From contig NZ_VOSW01000033.1 of the NCBI RefSeq assembly GCF_009690905.1, forward strand, positions 25,570 through 89,569: a DNA stretch of 64,000 nucleotides, read 5' to 3'. Below the pieces are notes generated by a model, which worked only from the letters and a program-made list of their open reading frames with translations, made no database searches and was not told the origin of the DNA. The stretch's first letter is position 1, and each line of letters opens with the position of its first letter. The stretch comes from Paraburkholderia madseniana (lineage in GTDB: Bacteria; Pseudomonadota; Gammaproteobacteria; Burkholderiales; Burkholderiaceae). The position numbers and the translations under genes were made by a program. This document shows, in pieces, positions 36,813-47,045 of the stretch.

Positions 36813-37820
36813 GGCTGCGCTATCCACCTGGCTCGTCCTGCGCAGTGCGATTTCTAGGCCGCTGCGCCTCGCACTGGATCAGCTTGGACGAATCGAAGCC
36901 GGCGATATCTTACGGCCGAGATTGAGATCGAGCGGGATGACGAACTGGGCATTCTGCTGGGTGGGTTGCGCAGGATGCAGGAAGCGTTGAGCGGAACGGT
37001 ACAGACCATCCGGAGCGGCGTGGAAGCGATCGCCAGTGCGGCTAGCGAGATTGCGGGCGGCAATATCAATCTCTCACAGCGTACCGAAGAGCAGGCGGCG
37101 TCGTTGGAGGAAACCGCATCGAGCATGGAGCAGCTGACGGACGCTGTGAAGCAGAACGCCGATAACGCGGCGCATGGTCGCCAGCTTGCAGATCAGGTGG
37201 CCGGTACCGCGCAGTCGGGGGCGACCGTGGTAAGACGCGTCGTGACGATGATGAGCCGGATCAACGAAAGCTCGACCCGGATGGCCGAGATCATCAGCAC
37301 AATCGAAGGCATCGCTTTCCAGACGAACATTCTGGCCTTGAATGCCGCCGTGGAAGCAGCACGCGCTGGCGAAGGAGGCCGGGGCTTTGCAGTGGTTGCC
37401 AGCGAGGTGCGTTCATTGGCGCAACGCTCGGCGAGCGCAGCCAGGGAGATCAAGGATCTGATCAACGAGTCAGTGTCGAGAGTAAAGGAAGGCGGCGCGC
37501 AGGCGGACGAAGCCGGCGAGCGGATGGAGCAGATGCTCACAGCCGTGAATCGCGTAACCGGTCTGATCGGCGAGATTGCCGCCGCTTCGAGAGAACAGGC
37601 GAAGGGAATCGACCAGGTCAACCGGGCCGTCACGCAGATGGATGAGGTCACGCAGCAAAATGCTGCACTGGTCGAGGAAGCGGCTGCGGCGGCGTCAATG
37701 GACGTGCAGGCAGCAAAGATGCGCGAGGTGGTTGCGGTGTTCCGGACAGCGGCTACGCGGCACAACGACAGCGCACGACGTGCGGTGATGCTTCCACCGA
37801 ACGCCATGCCGGCTTCGTGA
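36812..37820 (+). pseudogene. Chemoreceptor fragment: end of TM2, HAMP and signalling domain
   Basis: After the duplicated block the sequence enters a receptor at its second membrane helix (LVLRSAISRPLRLAL). A frameshift in the HAMP region follows, then an open frame from about 36920 reading EIERDDELGILLGGLRRM and a complete signalling domain (GIAFQTNILALNAAVEAARA; QRTEEQAASLEETASSMEQL). It ends RAVMLPPNAMPAS with no pentapeptide. The periplasmic domain is missing. An ORF from ATG 36966 could express a soluble signalling fragment, but I treat it as a pseudogene. Confidence 0.85.
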
Positions 37821-37987
37821 TGTTTGATGGGACGGGGTCGGACATGGGGCCTAAGGTGTGACAATTCACCTTTCTCCATCTCGGGCCCAAATCGCTCCTT
37901 CATGGACACCGGAGCAATCGAAGTCTTTTTTAGTCGACTGAGAACTGCCCCCCAGAAGGGGGAACGTCGCTCTTCGTGGAGAACGTA

Positions 37988-39718
37988 ATGAAATGGTTCT
38001 ACCACCTGACCGTCGCGAAGCGTCTTGCAGTACTGGTCGCAAGCGCCGCGCTCGGGCTCTTCTGTGTTGCGGGATTCGGCCTTGACCAGATCAGGCAGGT
38101 ATATGACGCGGCCAGCTACGCCAGTGTGAACACGGTACCGAGCCTGGTTGTCCTCGATAACGTACAAGGGGTGTCCAGCACAATTCAGATGCTGGTCTAC
38201 CAGAATCTGCTTACGAATGACGTTGCGAAGAAAAAGGACCTCGAAAGCAGGGTCGGCGAACAACGGACGCGGTTAGATGCTGAGTTGAAGCAATACGAAC
38301 CGCTGATCTCCGACGATCACGACAAAGATCTCCTTGCCAAAGATCGCACGGAACTGGCTAATTACGAGGCCGTGCGCGACAGGGTACTTGCACTGTCGCG
38401 CGAGAACTCACAGGAAGCGTTCGCGCTGAGCCGGGAGGAGATGTTTTCTGCCGTCAAGAAACTCGATGCGGCACTGATGGCGCACCGCGGGTACAACGTC
38501 GAACTAGGCAAGCAGGGAACCGATCAGGCGGCACAGATCATCAGCCACGCACTTTGGATGGTGTCGGTGATCGCGGGACTGACCTTTATCACCGTAGTCG
38601 GTCTGGGCTTACTAATTACCCGCCATTTGCTACGTCAGCTTGGTAGTGAGCCTGACTACGCAGCGGTTATCGCAGGCAAGATCGCTGGGGGAGACTTGAC
38701 GGTGGCAGTTGAGACGAAGCGCGGCGACCAGTCGAGCTTGCTGTTCGCAATCAGTTCCATGCGTGACAACCTTGCGGATGTCGTGTCCGGCATCCGCTCT
38801 ACCACGGAGTCGGTCACGGTCGCATCGCAGGAAATTGCGAGCGGTAATACGGATCTGTCGGCCCGTACGGAAGAGCAGGCAGCGTCTCTTGAGGAAACGG
38901 CGTCGAGCATGACGCAGCTGACCGAAACCGTGAAGCAGAACGCCGACAACGCGCGGCAGGCCAATGCACTGGCTACGCGGGCTACTGACATGGCCGATGC
39001 CGGCAACGAAGCGGTGCAGGGCATGGTCGGGACGATCGGTCAAATCAGCGGCAGCTCGAGCAAGATTTCCGAGATCACGGGCGTGATAGAAGGTATTGCA
39101 TTCCAGACGAACATCCTTGCGCTCAATGCTGCCGTCGAGGCTGCACGTGCAGGTGAACAGGGGCGTGGCTTCGCCGTGGTGGCGAGCGAGGTCCGCAGTC
39201 TCGCGCAGCGCTCGGCAGCGGCGGCAAAGGAGATCAAGGAGCTGATCGGCTCGTCGGTAGCCATGATTCAGGACGGCGCAAAACAGGCGTCCGAAGTCGG
39301 TGCCACGATGGGCGAGGTGAAACAGGCAATCAAGCAGGTATCGGACATCGTCGGCGAAATTGCGGCGGCCTCGGAGGAACAGAGCCGGGGCATCGAGCAG
39401 GTCAATCAGGCGGTCGGCCAGATGGACGAGGTTACGCAGCAGAATGCGGCACTGGTCGAGCAGGCCGCCGCCGCGGCCCAGTCACTTGAAGAGCAGGCAA
39501 CCAGGCTGAAGGGCGCCGTTTCCGTGTTCAAGGTGACCGACACAGGGCCCACCGTGTCGAGTGTGACCAGACCGGAAAGCAGACCACGCATTCCGGTGCG
39601 GAAGGTGCCGCAGCCTCGTACGCCGGCAAAACCGACCGGACATCCTTCTGGTACCACGACAGCCGCCGCCGCGGTTACCCCGAGTACCAGGGCTGAAGAA
39701 ACGTGGGAGACGTTCTGA
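37988..39718 (+). CDS. Methyl-accepting chemotaxis protein 2
   Basis: The 576-aa receptor starts at ATG 37988, with GGAGA 6 bases upstream; GTG 37976 is in frame but less likely. It has TM1 (LAVLVASAALGLFCVAGFGL), a helical periplasmic domain of about 160 residues, TM2 (LWMVSVIAGLTFITVVGLGLL), a HAMP variant of the RQLGSEPDYAAVIAGKIAGGDL type, the conserved signalling tip and a C-terminal TWETF pentapeptide. A GC hairpin (CCCCCC-AGAA-GGGGG, 37948-37962) lies in the leader and could affect translation. Its stop overlaps the family A start (TGATG), and family B and a GGDEF-EAL gene follow, forming one operon. Confidence 0.93.
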   Translation: MKWFYHLTVAKRLAVLVASAALGLFCVAGFGLDQIRQVYDAASYASVNTVPSLVVLDNVQGVSSTIQMLVYQNLLTNDVAKKKDLESRVGEQRTRLDAELKQYEPLISDDHDKDLLAKDRTELANYEAVRDRVLALSRENSQEAFALSREEMFSAVKKLDAALMAHRGYNVELGKQGTDQAAQIISHALWMVSVIAGLTFITVVGLGLLITRHLLRQLGSEPDYAAVIAGKIAGGDLTVAVETKRGDQSSLLFAISSMRDNLADVVSGIRSTTESVTVASQEIASGNTDLSARTEEQAASLEETASSMTQLTETVKQNADNARQANALATRATDMADAGNEAVQGMVGTIGQISGSSSKISEITGVIEGIAFQTNILALNAAVEAARAGEQGRGFAVVASEVRSLAQRSAAAAKEIKELIGSSVAMIQDGAKQASEVGATMGEVKQAIKQVSDIVGEIAAASEEQSRGIEQVNQAVGQMDEVTQQNAALVEQAAAAAQSLEEQATRLKGAVSVFKVTDTGPTVSSVTRPESRPRIPVRKVPQPRTPAKPTGHPSGTTTAAAAVTPSTRAEETWETF

Positions 39719-39969
39719 TGGAAACGACGGCCAGGAACGGCGACGTCGATCTCCTGACGCCATGGAAGAGTCTGGCGACGACGAACAGCAGCGCGGCCGC
39801 GTCCTTCGGAGCCCGCGTCGTGGTTCTGAGCCAGTTCGTTGGGGCCGCACTACCCGAATTGAGCACCGGGCAGCGTCGGGAAATCACCCGGCGCTTCCGG
39901 CAGGGCGTGGAAGATGGCATGGCCTACGCCGATGACAGGGTCATGCCTGCCGAGTACCACACGTCCTAG
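39718..39969 (+). CDS. Family A small protein, copy 3
   Basis: The 83-aa product begins METTARNGDVDLL, its ATG sharing bases with the receptor stop (TGATG). The core GARVVVLSQFVGAALPELS, RRFRQGVEDGMAYADD and MPAEYHTS matches family A, but the protein stops right after EYHTS, about 12 residues earlier than copies 1, 4 and 6. It may therefore be a shorter natural variant or slightly truncated. The direct coupling to an intact receptor is the strongest positional evidence for the family's role. Confidence 0.75.
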   Translation: METTARNGDVDLLTPWKSLATTNSSAAASFGARVVVLSQFVGAALPELSTGQRREITRRFRQGVEDGMAYADDRVMPAEYHTS

Positions 39970-40169
39970 CTCGGACAGGCCAATGCATTGCCGGGAGCAC
40001 TGAGAACGGATGAGGGCGCCGGCAAATAGCCGCGCCCGGCAGCACACGTCTGCTCTCTCGTGGTATCGGCGTCCCCCGATGCCGCGGCCATTTTTGGGCG
40101 CCGTGACGAGACAGTTCCTTTTTTCTCTTTCAGGCTCCATCACACCGTGCGTACGCGCTCCATGATCCG

Positions 40170-40598
40170 ATGAAAATTTCCTCCTGCTCCACAACAGCGG
40201 ACCTTTCGATCGAGTCCCGGCCCGACGCATGCACGACATTTGACGCTTCCGATAGCGACCAGCACACCGTCATGCGCGTCATGGTCCTGCCGACGCTTGT
40301 CCGGTCGGTCGACTGGTTGCGGCTCGCGCTTGGGGTCAGTCCTGAAAGCGCGTCTATTCAATCAATGAGCGAGCGTGTCGAAAAGGTCACATGGGAAGCG
40401 TCCGTGCGACTCGACCGCGAACCTACCGTGAGACGCGACAGCGAAGGCCTTGGCAATGCGATGGTCCGCCGCGTCGTAACCGCACGTCCAGCCCAGGGAG
40501 CGGGCAGAGGCCAGCAGGCGGTCATCCCGCATCGGGGCAGGCGAATGAACGCGCGCGTATGTCGGACTCAGTCAGTGTCGGTCAGCCCTTCACCATGA
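40170..40598 (+). CDS. Family B small protein, copy 2
   Basis: The 142-aa product shares the family core: TTFDASDSDQHTVMRVM, LPTLVRSVDWLRLALG, SPESASIQSM and ASVRLD. The C-terminal half is unrelated to the other copies, Arg/Ala-rich and unordered in appearance. Its stop overlaps the ATG of the GGDEF-EAL gene (ATGA at 40595-40598), so it is translationally coupled to a c-di-GMP enzyme. Together with the upstream receptor and family A gene it forms a four-gene transcript. No function is recognised. Confidence 0.7.
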   Translation: MKISSCSTTADLSIESRPDACTTFDASDSDQHTVMRVMVLPTLVRSVDWLRLALGVSPESASIQSMSERVEKVTWEASVRLDREPTVRRDSEGLGNAMVRRVVTARPAQGAGRGQQAVIPHRGRRMNARVCRTQSVSVSPSP

Positions 40599-43500
40599 AA
40601 TTTCGCAAGCTCTTTCTGGCATGGAAGCAAAAGCGCAATCCCGTGCTACGCGCGTCCACCCGTCCCCAGTCGAGCGCAGGAGAGGGCGCCGACGCCACGT
40701 ATGGCGATCTCCCGAATCAGCTACGCGACGCCGCGCTTGTCCGGCACCTCGCAGCGGTCGGTTCCGGCATCGACGTCTGGGAGCGGGATCTGGTCAACGG
40801 TACGGCGACGTTCACCGCGCTTGCCCTGCAGATCTTCGGCATCGATCCGGTCGCGCTGGCCAACGGCGAAGTGACGCCGCCAGGCATGGAAGACTGGATT
40901 GCCCGCATCCATCCGGATGACGATCCGGTAGCCCGGATGGCCGAATATGCCGACCATCTTGCGGGACGGCTTCCCTATCTGAAGGCTGAGTATCGGGTGC
41001 GGGGCACCGATGGCGAATACCGCTGGGTGAGGGTGATTGGCCGGGTAGCGGAGCGCGACGAGAGCGGGCGGCCGTCGCGCATGGTCGGGACGACCGAGGA
41101 CATTCACGAACGCAGGCAGGCGGAACTGGAACTCGAAGCGAAACGCGTGCAACTCGACAACGCGATGGAGGCGCTGAACCGCTCCGAGCGCCTCTTCCGT
41201 GCGGCGTTCGAGCATGCGCCGCTCGGGCTCGCCATTCACGACGGCACGCCGCGGGCGCATTACCTCGGCGTCAACGATGCGTATTGCCGGATCGTGGGCT
41301 ATACGCGCGATCAACTCATCGGCATGAGCCCAGGCGATCTGATGGCGAGTGACGACCCGCACCGCGACGTCGAACAGATCCAGTTGAAGGCGCGGCAGTC
41401 GGGTGGCAGCGTCAGCCTGGTCAGGCGCCATGTGCGAAGCGACGGAACGCCGCTTGATCTGCACGTTCACGTATCGCTGCTCGACGGGGCGCAAGGTTCC
41501 AGTGACGTATCGGCTGTATCGATTATCGAGGACGTCACGGAACTGCTAGAGACACGGCAGGCGCTTGTCGTGTCGGAAACGCGTGCCACGCTTGCGATCG
41601 GGAACGCGCGCATCGGCCTTTGGGATTGGGACATTGAGTCCGATAGCGTGTTCTATTCCGACCGGACGCTCGAGATTCTCGGCACCTCACAGGAGAATTT
41701 CAGAACGGCAAGCGATTGGGTCGCATGCCTGCATCCCGATGACCGCGCGGTTTATCGTGACGCCCAGGCGGCGCACTTCGAAGGCCGCTCGGAACACTAC
41801 AAGTGCGAGCTACGCGTCCGCCATGGCGACGGCCATTACAAGTGGGTCAGCGACCGGGGCAAGGTCGTCCGGCGGGACGACGCAGGCCGGCCTCTGCAGA
41901 TCATCGGTACCCTCATGGATATTGACACGCGCAAGCGTGCCGATGAGGCGCTGCGCGAGAGCGAGGCGAGGTTTCGCGGGATCTTCGAGACAACGCGGCG
42001 CCTCATCGGCGTGCTCGACCGGGATGGCAGGAACATTGCCACCAATCCCGTCGGATACGCGTTCACGGGGCTGACTGTCGAGGAGACACGCGCCCTGTAT
42101 TTCTGGGAGGGGCATTGGTGGCTCAACGATGCCGATCGCGAGCGGGTCACGGACGCAGTGCGGCGCGCGGCGAGTGGCGAGTACGTGCAGTTCGAGATCG
42201 GGCAACGTGCTGCCGACGGACGCGTTATGACGAGCGATCTCGCGATGTGGCCGTTGCGCGGGGAGGGCGGCGAAGTCGTCCGTATCTTTGCCGAAGCGCA
42301 CGACATCACGGCGTTCAGGGAAACGCAAGCCGCGCTCGAGGACTCCCAGCGCTTTTTCCGCGCGTCATTCGAAAACACTCCGGTCGGATTCGCGATTGTC
42401 GTGGGTGAAGGCGTGGTCGTCGACGCAAACAGCGCGATGTGCGAAATCCTGCGCTATCCAAAAGCGGAGCTGGTCGGCAGGTCGTTCCGGGAGATTACCG
42501 CGCCCGACGATCCGACGCGTCCTCTGACGGCGATGCTCGAACGGCTCGACGCAGGTAATGGCCGGGCGGTGGTCGAGAAGCACTACGTGAGGGGTGATGG
42601 CGTCGTTATTCAGGTGAAGAGCCATCTCGTCGTGACAGCCTATGGGCACGACGGTCAACCATCGGAAGCGTTCCTGATGGTCGAAGACATCACGGAGCGT
42701 GTGCAACGCGAAGCCGCGTTGCACGAAGCCCGAGAGCTGGCGCAGGTGACGCTGACTTCGCTCGCCGAGGGCGTGATCCGCACTGACCTGAACGGCACGG
42801 TGACGCTGTGCAATGCGACGGCAGCGGCGCTCATGGGCATCGAGATTGCCGACATCGTGGACCGCCCGATTACCGATACCGTGCAACTGCTCAACCTTGT
42901 CACTGCTACGCGTCTGCCATGTCCGGCCATGTCGGTACTCGCCTCAGGCGAGCCGGTTCGCATCAGCGATTTCGTCGGTTTGCAATCAAGGGGCGAGCGA
43001 AGACGCATCGTGACCGTCTCCTGCTCCCCGCTTCATGCAATGGACGGCAAGATACTGGGTACGGTAACCGTGCTCCAGGACGCGGAGAAGGTCCACGCCT
43101 TGACGGACGCGCTTGCAACACAGGCCACGCAGGACGAACTCACGGGCCTGCTTAATCGCAGAGGCTTCATGCAACGGCTTGAACAGGCGGTCGCCGGCGT
43201 GGGCCGGTACGAACAGGCGCTTGGCCTGCTCTACGTCGACCTTGACCGGTTCAAGCTCGTGAACGACGCATGCGGCCATGATGCGGGCGACAGGCTACTC
43301 GCCGAAGTTGCCCGTCTCCTGCGTCTGCATGCCAGATCGACGGACACGGTAGGCCGGCTCGGCGGCGATGAATTCGTGTTTTTGTTGCACAGGGTCGAAG
43401 AAGACCAGGCATTGGCCATTGCGAACCGTATCGTCGACTCCCTGAGTGCGTATCGTTTTGTGCACGAAGGACGGGCTTTCTCGTTGGGGGCGAGTGTGGG

Positions 43501-44452
43501 TCTTGCCAGCGTGTGTGCCGAGGCGGCGAACGCCGCAACCGGTCTCGCCTGGGCCGACGCCGCCTGCTGGGCCGCAAAACGGGAGGGGCGCGGCCGTGTC
43601 AGCGTTTATCGCCCCGATGCGGCATCGATCGTCGATGCGCGGTTGGCGACGGGGTGGTCGTACCGGATGCAGGAGGGGCTGGAGAAAGGTTATTTCAGGC
43701 TGTTCCTGCAGAAAATCGTGTCGGCAGACGGCGAGATTTTGGGCTATGAAGCATTGGCACGGTTCGTGGATTCGTCCGGCGAGCCCGTTGGGCCTCATAT
43801 GTTCCTGTCGGCGGCGAAACGCTTCGACCTGATGACGAGGATTGACCGGGCGATCTTCAACCAGGCGCTGCCTTTGCTCGACGACCTGCATGCGTCGCAT
43901 CCCGGGGTGCCTTGCCCGTATCTGTCGGTCAACCTTGGCGCGAGATCGATCGCGGACCCGCTGTTTCGAAACTGGCTGATCGAGCGTCTGGCCGATAACC
44001 TGGACGTTGCAGCCACGCTGTGGATCGAGATCACCGAACTCGAAGAAATCAGCTGGACGGAGGAAGAGCTGGCGTTTGTCGCGATCCTGCGCTCGCATGG
44101 TGTCCGCATATACCTCGACGACTTCGGTACCGGCTACAACTCGTTCGATCTCCTCAAGCGAATCGCGGTGGACGGGATCAAGATCGATCGCTCGGTGACG
44201 TCCGACATCATGTCCGGTCCGATCAGCCAGGCGCTGGTCAAGGCGGCGGTGTCGATTTCCGTGGATTTGGAGCTCGATCTGGTGGCGGAGGGAATCGAGG
44301 ACGACGCAACGTTGCAGTTTCTGCGCCGGCTCGGCGTATCGAAGTTCCAGGGCTTCTTCTTTCATCGTCCGGAGCCTGCCGCACGGGCGATCTGGGGCTT
44401 TAGCGGCGAATTGTCAAGATCCCGAAATCCTTCTTCAGTAAGGACGTGTTAG
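40595..44452 (+). CDS. Multi-PAS GGDEF-EAL protein (c-di-GMP synthesis/degradation)
   Basis: The 1,285-aa cytoplasmic protein has about five PAS/PAC repeats in the first 880 residues (recognised by RAAFEHAPLGLAIHD, TRATLAIGNARIGLWDW, RGIFETTRRLIGVLDRDG, RASFENTPVGFAIV and LAEGVIRTDLNGTV). The GGDEF domain is complete, with GGDEF at 923-927 and an inhibitory-site RSTD at 914-917 at the usual spacing of five. The EAL domain has YEALARF (E1052), NLGARS, ITELEE and DDFGTGYNS (D1175-D1176). Both active sites look intact, so it could make and degrade c-di-GMP. ATG 40595 is chosen from the overlap with the upstream gene; longer starts run through family B. No membrane segment is seen. Confidence 0.93.
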   Translation: MKFRKLFLAWKQKRNPVLRASTRPQSSAGEGADATYGDLPNQLRDAALVRHLAAVGSGIDVWERDLVNGTATFTALALQIFGIDPVALANGEVTPPGMEDWIARIHPDDDPVARMAEYADHLAGRLPYLKAEYRVRGTDGEYRWVRVIGRVAERDESGRPSRMVGTTEDIHERRQAELELEAKRVQLDNAMEALNRSERLFRAAFEHAPLGLAIHDGTPRAHYLGVNDAYCRIVGYTRDQLIGMSPGDLMASDDPHRDVEQIQLKARQSGGSVSLVRRHVRSDGTPLDLHVHVSLLDGAQGSSDVSAVSIIEDVTELLETRQALVVSETRATLAIGNARIGLWDWDIESDSVFYSDRTLEILGTSQENFRTASDWVACLHPDDRAVYRDAQAAHFEGRSEHYKCELRVRHGDGHYKWVSDRGKVVRRDDAGRPLQIIGTLMDIDTRKRADEALRESEARFRGIFETTRRLIGVLDRDGRNIATNPVGYAFTGLTVEETRALYFWEGHWWLNDADRERVTDAVRRAASGEYVQFEIGQRAADGRVMTSDLAMWPLRGEGGEVVRIFAEAHDITAFRETQAALEDSQRFFRASFENTPVGFAIVVGEGVVVDANSAMCEILRYPKAELVGRSFREITAPDDPTRPLTAMLERLDAGNGRAVVEKHYVRGDGVVIQVKSHLVVTAYGHDGQPSEAFLMVEDITERVQREAALHEARELAQVTLTSLAEGVIRTDLNGTVTLCNATAAALMGIEIADIVDRPITDTVQLLNLVTATRLPCPAMSVLASGEPVRISDFVGLQSRGERRRIVTVSCSPLHAMDGKILGTVTVLQDAEKVHALTDALATQATQDELTGLLNRRGFMQRLEQAVAGVGRYEQALGLLYVDLDRFKLVNDACGHDAGDRLLAEVARLLRLHARSTDTVGRLGGDEFVFLLHRVEEDQALAIANRIVDSLSAYRFVHEGRAFSLGASVGLASVCAEAANAATGLAWADAACWAAKREGRGRVSVYRPDAASIVDARLATGWSYRMQEGLEKGYFRLFLQKIVSADGEILGYEALARFVDSSGEPVGPHMFLSAAKRFDLMTRIDRAIFNQALPLLDDLHASHPGVPCPYLSVNLGARSIADPLFRNWLIERLADNLDVAATLWIEITELEEISWTEEELAFVAILRSHGVRIYLDDFGTGYNSFDLLKRIAVDGIKIDRSVTSDIMSGPISQALVKAAVSISVDLELDLVAEGIEDDATLQFLRRLGVSKFQGFFFHRPEPAARAIWGFSGELSRSRNPSSVRTC

Positions 44453-44791
44453 CGCAGACCGTAACTTCCATGCGTCAAACATCTACCCCAAACTCATGTG
44501 TCGTTCAGTGAGGAGAACTGACGATGTCGCACGGCGACCCTGGATCGCAACGGCATCGCTGTACCTGCATCGCAACGAAATGCAGTGCGCAGGCAGATGA
44601 GTTAGCCCTTTTGTTGCCCTAAAACAGGCGTCAACTCACTGGAGAGGTCCAGGAAAGTCTTCCGACGCGGTTGAGGCGTAGAAGCGCTGAAAAGGGGTTC
44701 CGTTCCACGACTCCCACTGTTCAATTGCGCTGTTTACAGCCGATTTGAGGGGGCGTCGTTTCAAATTTCGCCTCGATGCGAACAAAAAGAA
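44453..44791. other. Intergenic region, nothing recognised
   Basis: No protein-like ORF, clear terminator or repeat was found here on either strand. Confidence 0.4.
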
Positions 44792-45485
44792 ATGATCAAT
44801 ATCCTGATTGCGGATGGCCACGCGATCGTGCGTGGCGGATTGAAGCAGCTGCTCGCGGCGACAAGCGATATCGTTGTCGCTGGTGAAGCCGCCACGGGCT
44901 CCGAAGTGATCGACAGGCTCCGCAAGTGCCACGTTGATCTGTCGTTGCTGGAGATGAGAATGCCCGGTATCAGAAACTATGTCTTGGCAATAGAGCAGGG
45001 CGAGGACACGGGTCTGCACCTGCATGTGATCCTGTACTACTCTGCAAAACATCGACGTGACGTGTCCCTCGCGCAGCGCATTGGCGAGTACTGGGCGGAT
45101 GTAGTGACGGGTGGGAAGGGAGACTACTGGAATAGCAATGCGAGAAAGGCATTCCACGCCAGGCATGGTCAAGGCATTGGTGCGGGCCAGATCGATCGCA
45201 AAGATACAGCGAAGCGTGAGTCATTGCGCAAGAACCTGCTCTACGCTGGCGAAAGCGTCGCAATACCTGATGATCAAAGGTGCGGAGCGTGTTCGCACGT
45301 TCGATATGGGGCAGGTACCGAAAAAGGTGAAGTCGGGGCGTCCTCGTGTTGATCGTGATGAGCAAGAAGCTGGAATCGATGAGGAAATTGATCAGCAGAT
45401 CGATGAAATTGATGCCAACGATATCCGACGATATTCCGTGGGACTTTGCCATACCGTAAACGGGCTGGCGTGTCTTGGGCGGTGA
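44792..45485 (+). pseudogene. Chimeric relic: response-regulator receiver start joined to an inovirus Gp2/YagK-like fragment
   Basis: Residues 1-59 are the beginning of a NarL/FixJ-type receiver (INILIADGHAIVRGGLKQLL, VVAGEAATGSEVIDRL, MPG), but one of the paired acidic residues is Gly and the phosphoacceptor position reads E. At about RNYV it changes abruptly to LHLHVILYYSAKHRRDVSLA and GEYWADVVTGGKGDYWNSNA, typical of inovirus Gp2 / YagK-YfjJ proteins. After about 45230 that protein continues in the next frame (KASQYLMIKGAERVRTFDMG) to 45485. This is two fragments fused by rearrangement plus a frameshift. Confidence 0.75.
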
Positions 45486-45799
45486 TGCCTTGCAGATGGC
45501 GTAGAAGGCGCTGTAAGGCGTTCGGATGCTTCGGGTACACCAGCGACGATCGCACAAGAGATGATCTGTCAGTAGCTCAAGACGGGCCTCTATCCGGTCT
45601 CGCTGCCACGGACCGCACGCAGCTTTGATGTATCAGTTTCTGTGGGGCGAACAAGGCGGCTTCTACGCTGCGCAAGGCGTCTTTACGGGGCCCTCGCCGT
45701 TCCGCGTATAGCGAAATCACGCAGGTAATTTGCCTGTTCCGGGCCGCGCGTATTCGCTCGTCCCGGCTTGGCGAACGTCGCTGCGATCGCCATTGGGTG
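45486..45799. other. Intergenic region with no supported gene
   Basis: Short open frames exist, such as YQFLWGEQGGFYAAQGVF on the + strand, but none has a start, ribosome-binding site or recognisable family. It is probably part of the decayed phage-like stretch. Confidence 0.35.
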
Positions 45800-46111
45800 T
45801 CAAAGATTGCCGAAGTCGAACCCGGACGCTTCGGCGCACTGGACCATCTTATCGAGGTGGATGATCGCGTCATTGCCATGTTTGGCCAAAACATCTGCAT
45901 ATTTGTCGCGGGGAAGATGGTCGGTATAGAACCGGCTTACCTCCTCGCCTGGAGTCAGCGGCGACTTGTGGATGTGGTCTTTGCCGATGTATATCCCTGC
46001 GACGAGTTGCTCCTGAACCATCGGGGCAAGCGTGTCGAGGAAGGCCTGGGCAGGCACCAGGGAAAACGGCCTGATACGTTTGAATTCGTCAATTGCGTCG
46101 TAAATCGTCAT
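45800..46111 (-). CDS. Hypothetical protein (103 aa)
   Basis: The product MTIYDAIDEFKRIRPFSLVP... has protein-like composition, with motifs FLDTLAPMVQEQLVAGIYIG and YTDHLPRDKYADVLAKHGND, and a GAAGAG ribosome-binding site about nine bases upstream. It is soluble, acidic and mostly helical-looking. I do not recognise a family. It sits among relics but is itself intact. Confidence 0.6.
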   Translation of the reverse strand: MTIYDAIDEFKRIRPFSLVPAQAFLDTLAPMVQEQLVAGIYIGKDHIHKSPLTPGEEVSRFYTDHLPRDKYADVLAKHGNDAIIHLDKMVQCAEASGFDFGNL

Positions 46112-46283
46112 GCGCTAACTCTTCGGGTAAAGTTTGACATATTGACAGACGAAGGCGTAGCCGCGCAGCTGCAATGGCTGCTCGTCACAGCAGCGGTGGT
46201 GTCGCAAGAGCGTGGCGATAATGTTGCACCGTGTGTAGGGCTTGAAAGAACGCGGTGGTTGATCTGTCCGTTCGGCGTGGGGC

Positions 46284-46790
46284 ATGAACGTCGTAAGTAA
46301 CGCAGGTATGTCAGCCGACCTTTCGAGCGGCTACGACTTGCGCATGCCAAGCTTCGACTACTTCACCATAGGACCGGCGCTGCATTATCTATCGTATCAA
46401 CGCAACGAGAACTTCCATAGTTGGGGCCAGGGGGCACTACAGTTCGTAATCGTCGCAGAGTACCGGCGTCGCGCTGCAATGGCAGTCGCAAGAGGGGCGC
46501 ACGTGGCAATGGCAGGGAAATCTCGAGATGCGCTGGAACAATGCCCTTCAACATACCGAACGGTGCTTCCCGCTCGACTTGCCGTCGAGCCTGGAAGAGG
46601 ATCTGAAGAGTGCCCCCGGCTCCAGTGAGTCGCTCACATCCCTCACCTGCGCCGGCAGCTACGACCACGGCCTCTACGGGCACGCGCAGCTTGCGGCCAC
46701 GGTAAAACTCTCGTCGCACTGGCAGGCGGGCGCACTCGTGGATGCGAACGTCACACCCGGCCGCGACAAATAGTTTGCCGCGCTCGCGTT
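46284..46790 (+). pseudogene. Relic of a BcsC-like cellulose-export beta-barrel C-terminus
   Basis: Broken frames read FDYFTIGPALHYLSYQRNEN, SWGQG, then VALQWQSQEGRTWQWQGNLE in another frame, and finally YDHGLYGHAQLAATVKLSSH and HWQAGALVDANVTPGRDK. The aromatic beta-strand pattern with WGQG and a final strand ending in a charged residue resembles the C-terminal domain of cellulose synthase subunit BcsC. Several frameshifts and a stop destroy it. The family call is from memory of the pattern and is moderately certain. Confidence 0.5.
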
Positions 46791-47045
46791 CCTACCCGTA
46801 CCCATCTGGAAAGTTCGAATCGCGTTCAACGCCCGGCTCCGGTGGCGCCTATACGCCGATCCCGGAATGATTCCGTAACGCCGATCAGTGACACAGACGA
46901 CGGAGTATGAGTCGTTTGCGCTCCTGGGCAAGGCTTTAGCGGTCGTTCACCTTGCTTCTGATGGCTGGCCGGAATTTCAGGATAGGAGGGTTTTGTGCTG
47001 GCCGCGGGATGCTCCGTTGTATCTGGTGCCGCAACTGGCCCAGGT

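Noticed and set aside
45797..46300. + strand ORF opposite the 103-aa gene
   Set aside because: The - strand protein has better composition and a ribosome-binding site; this frame is its shadow.
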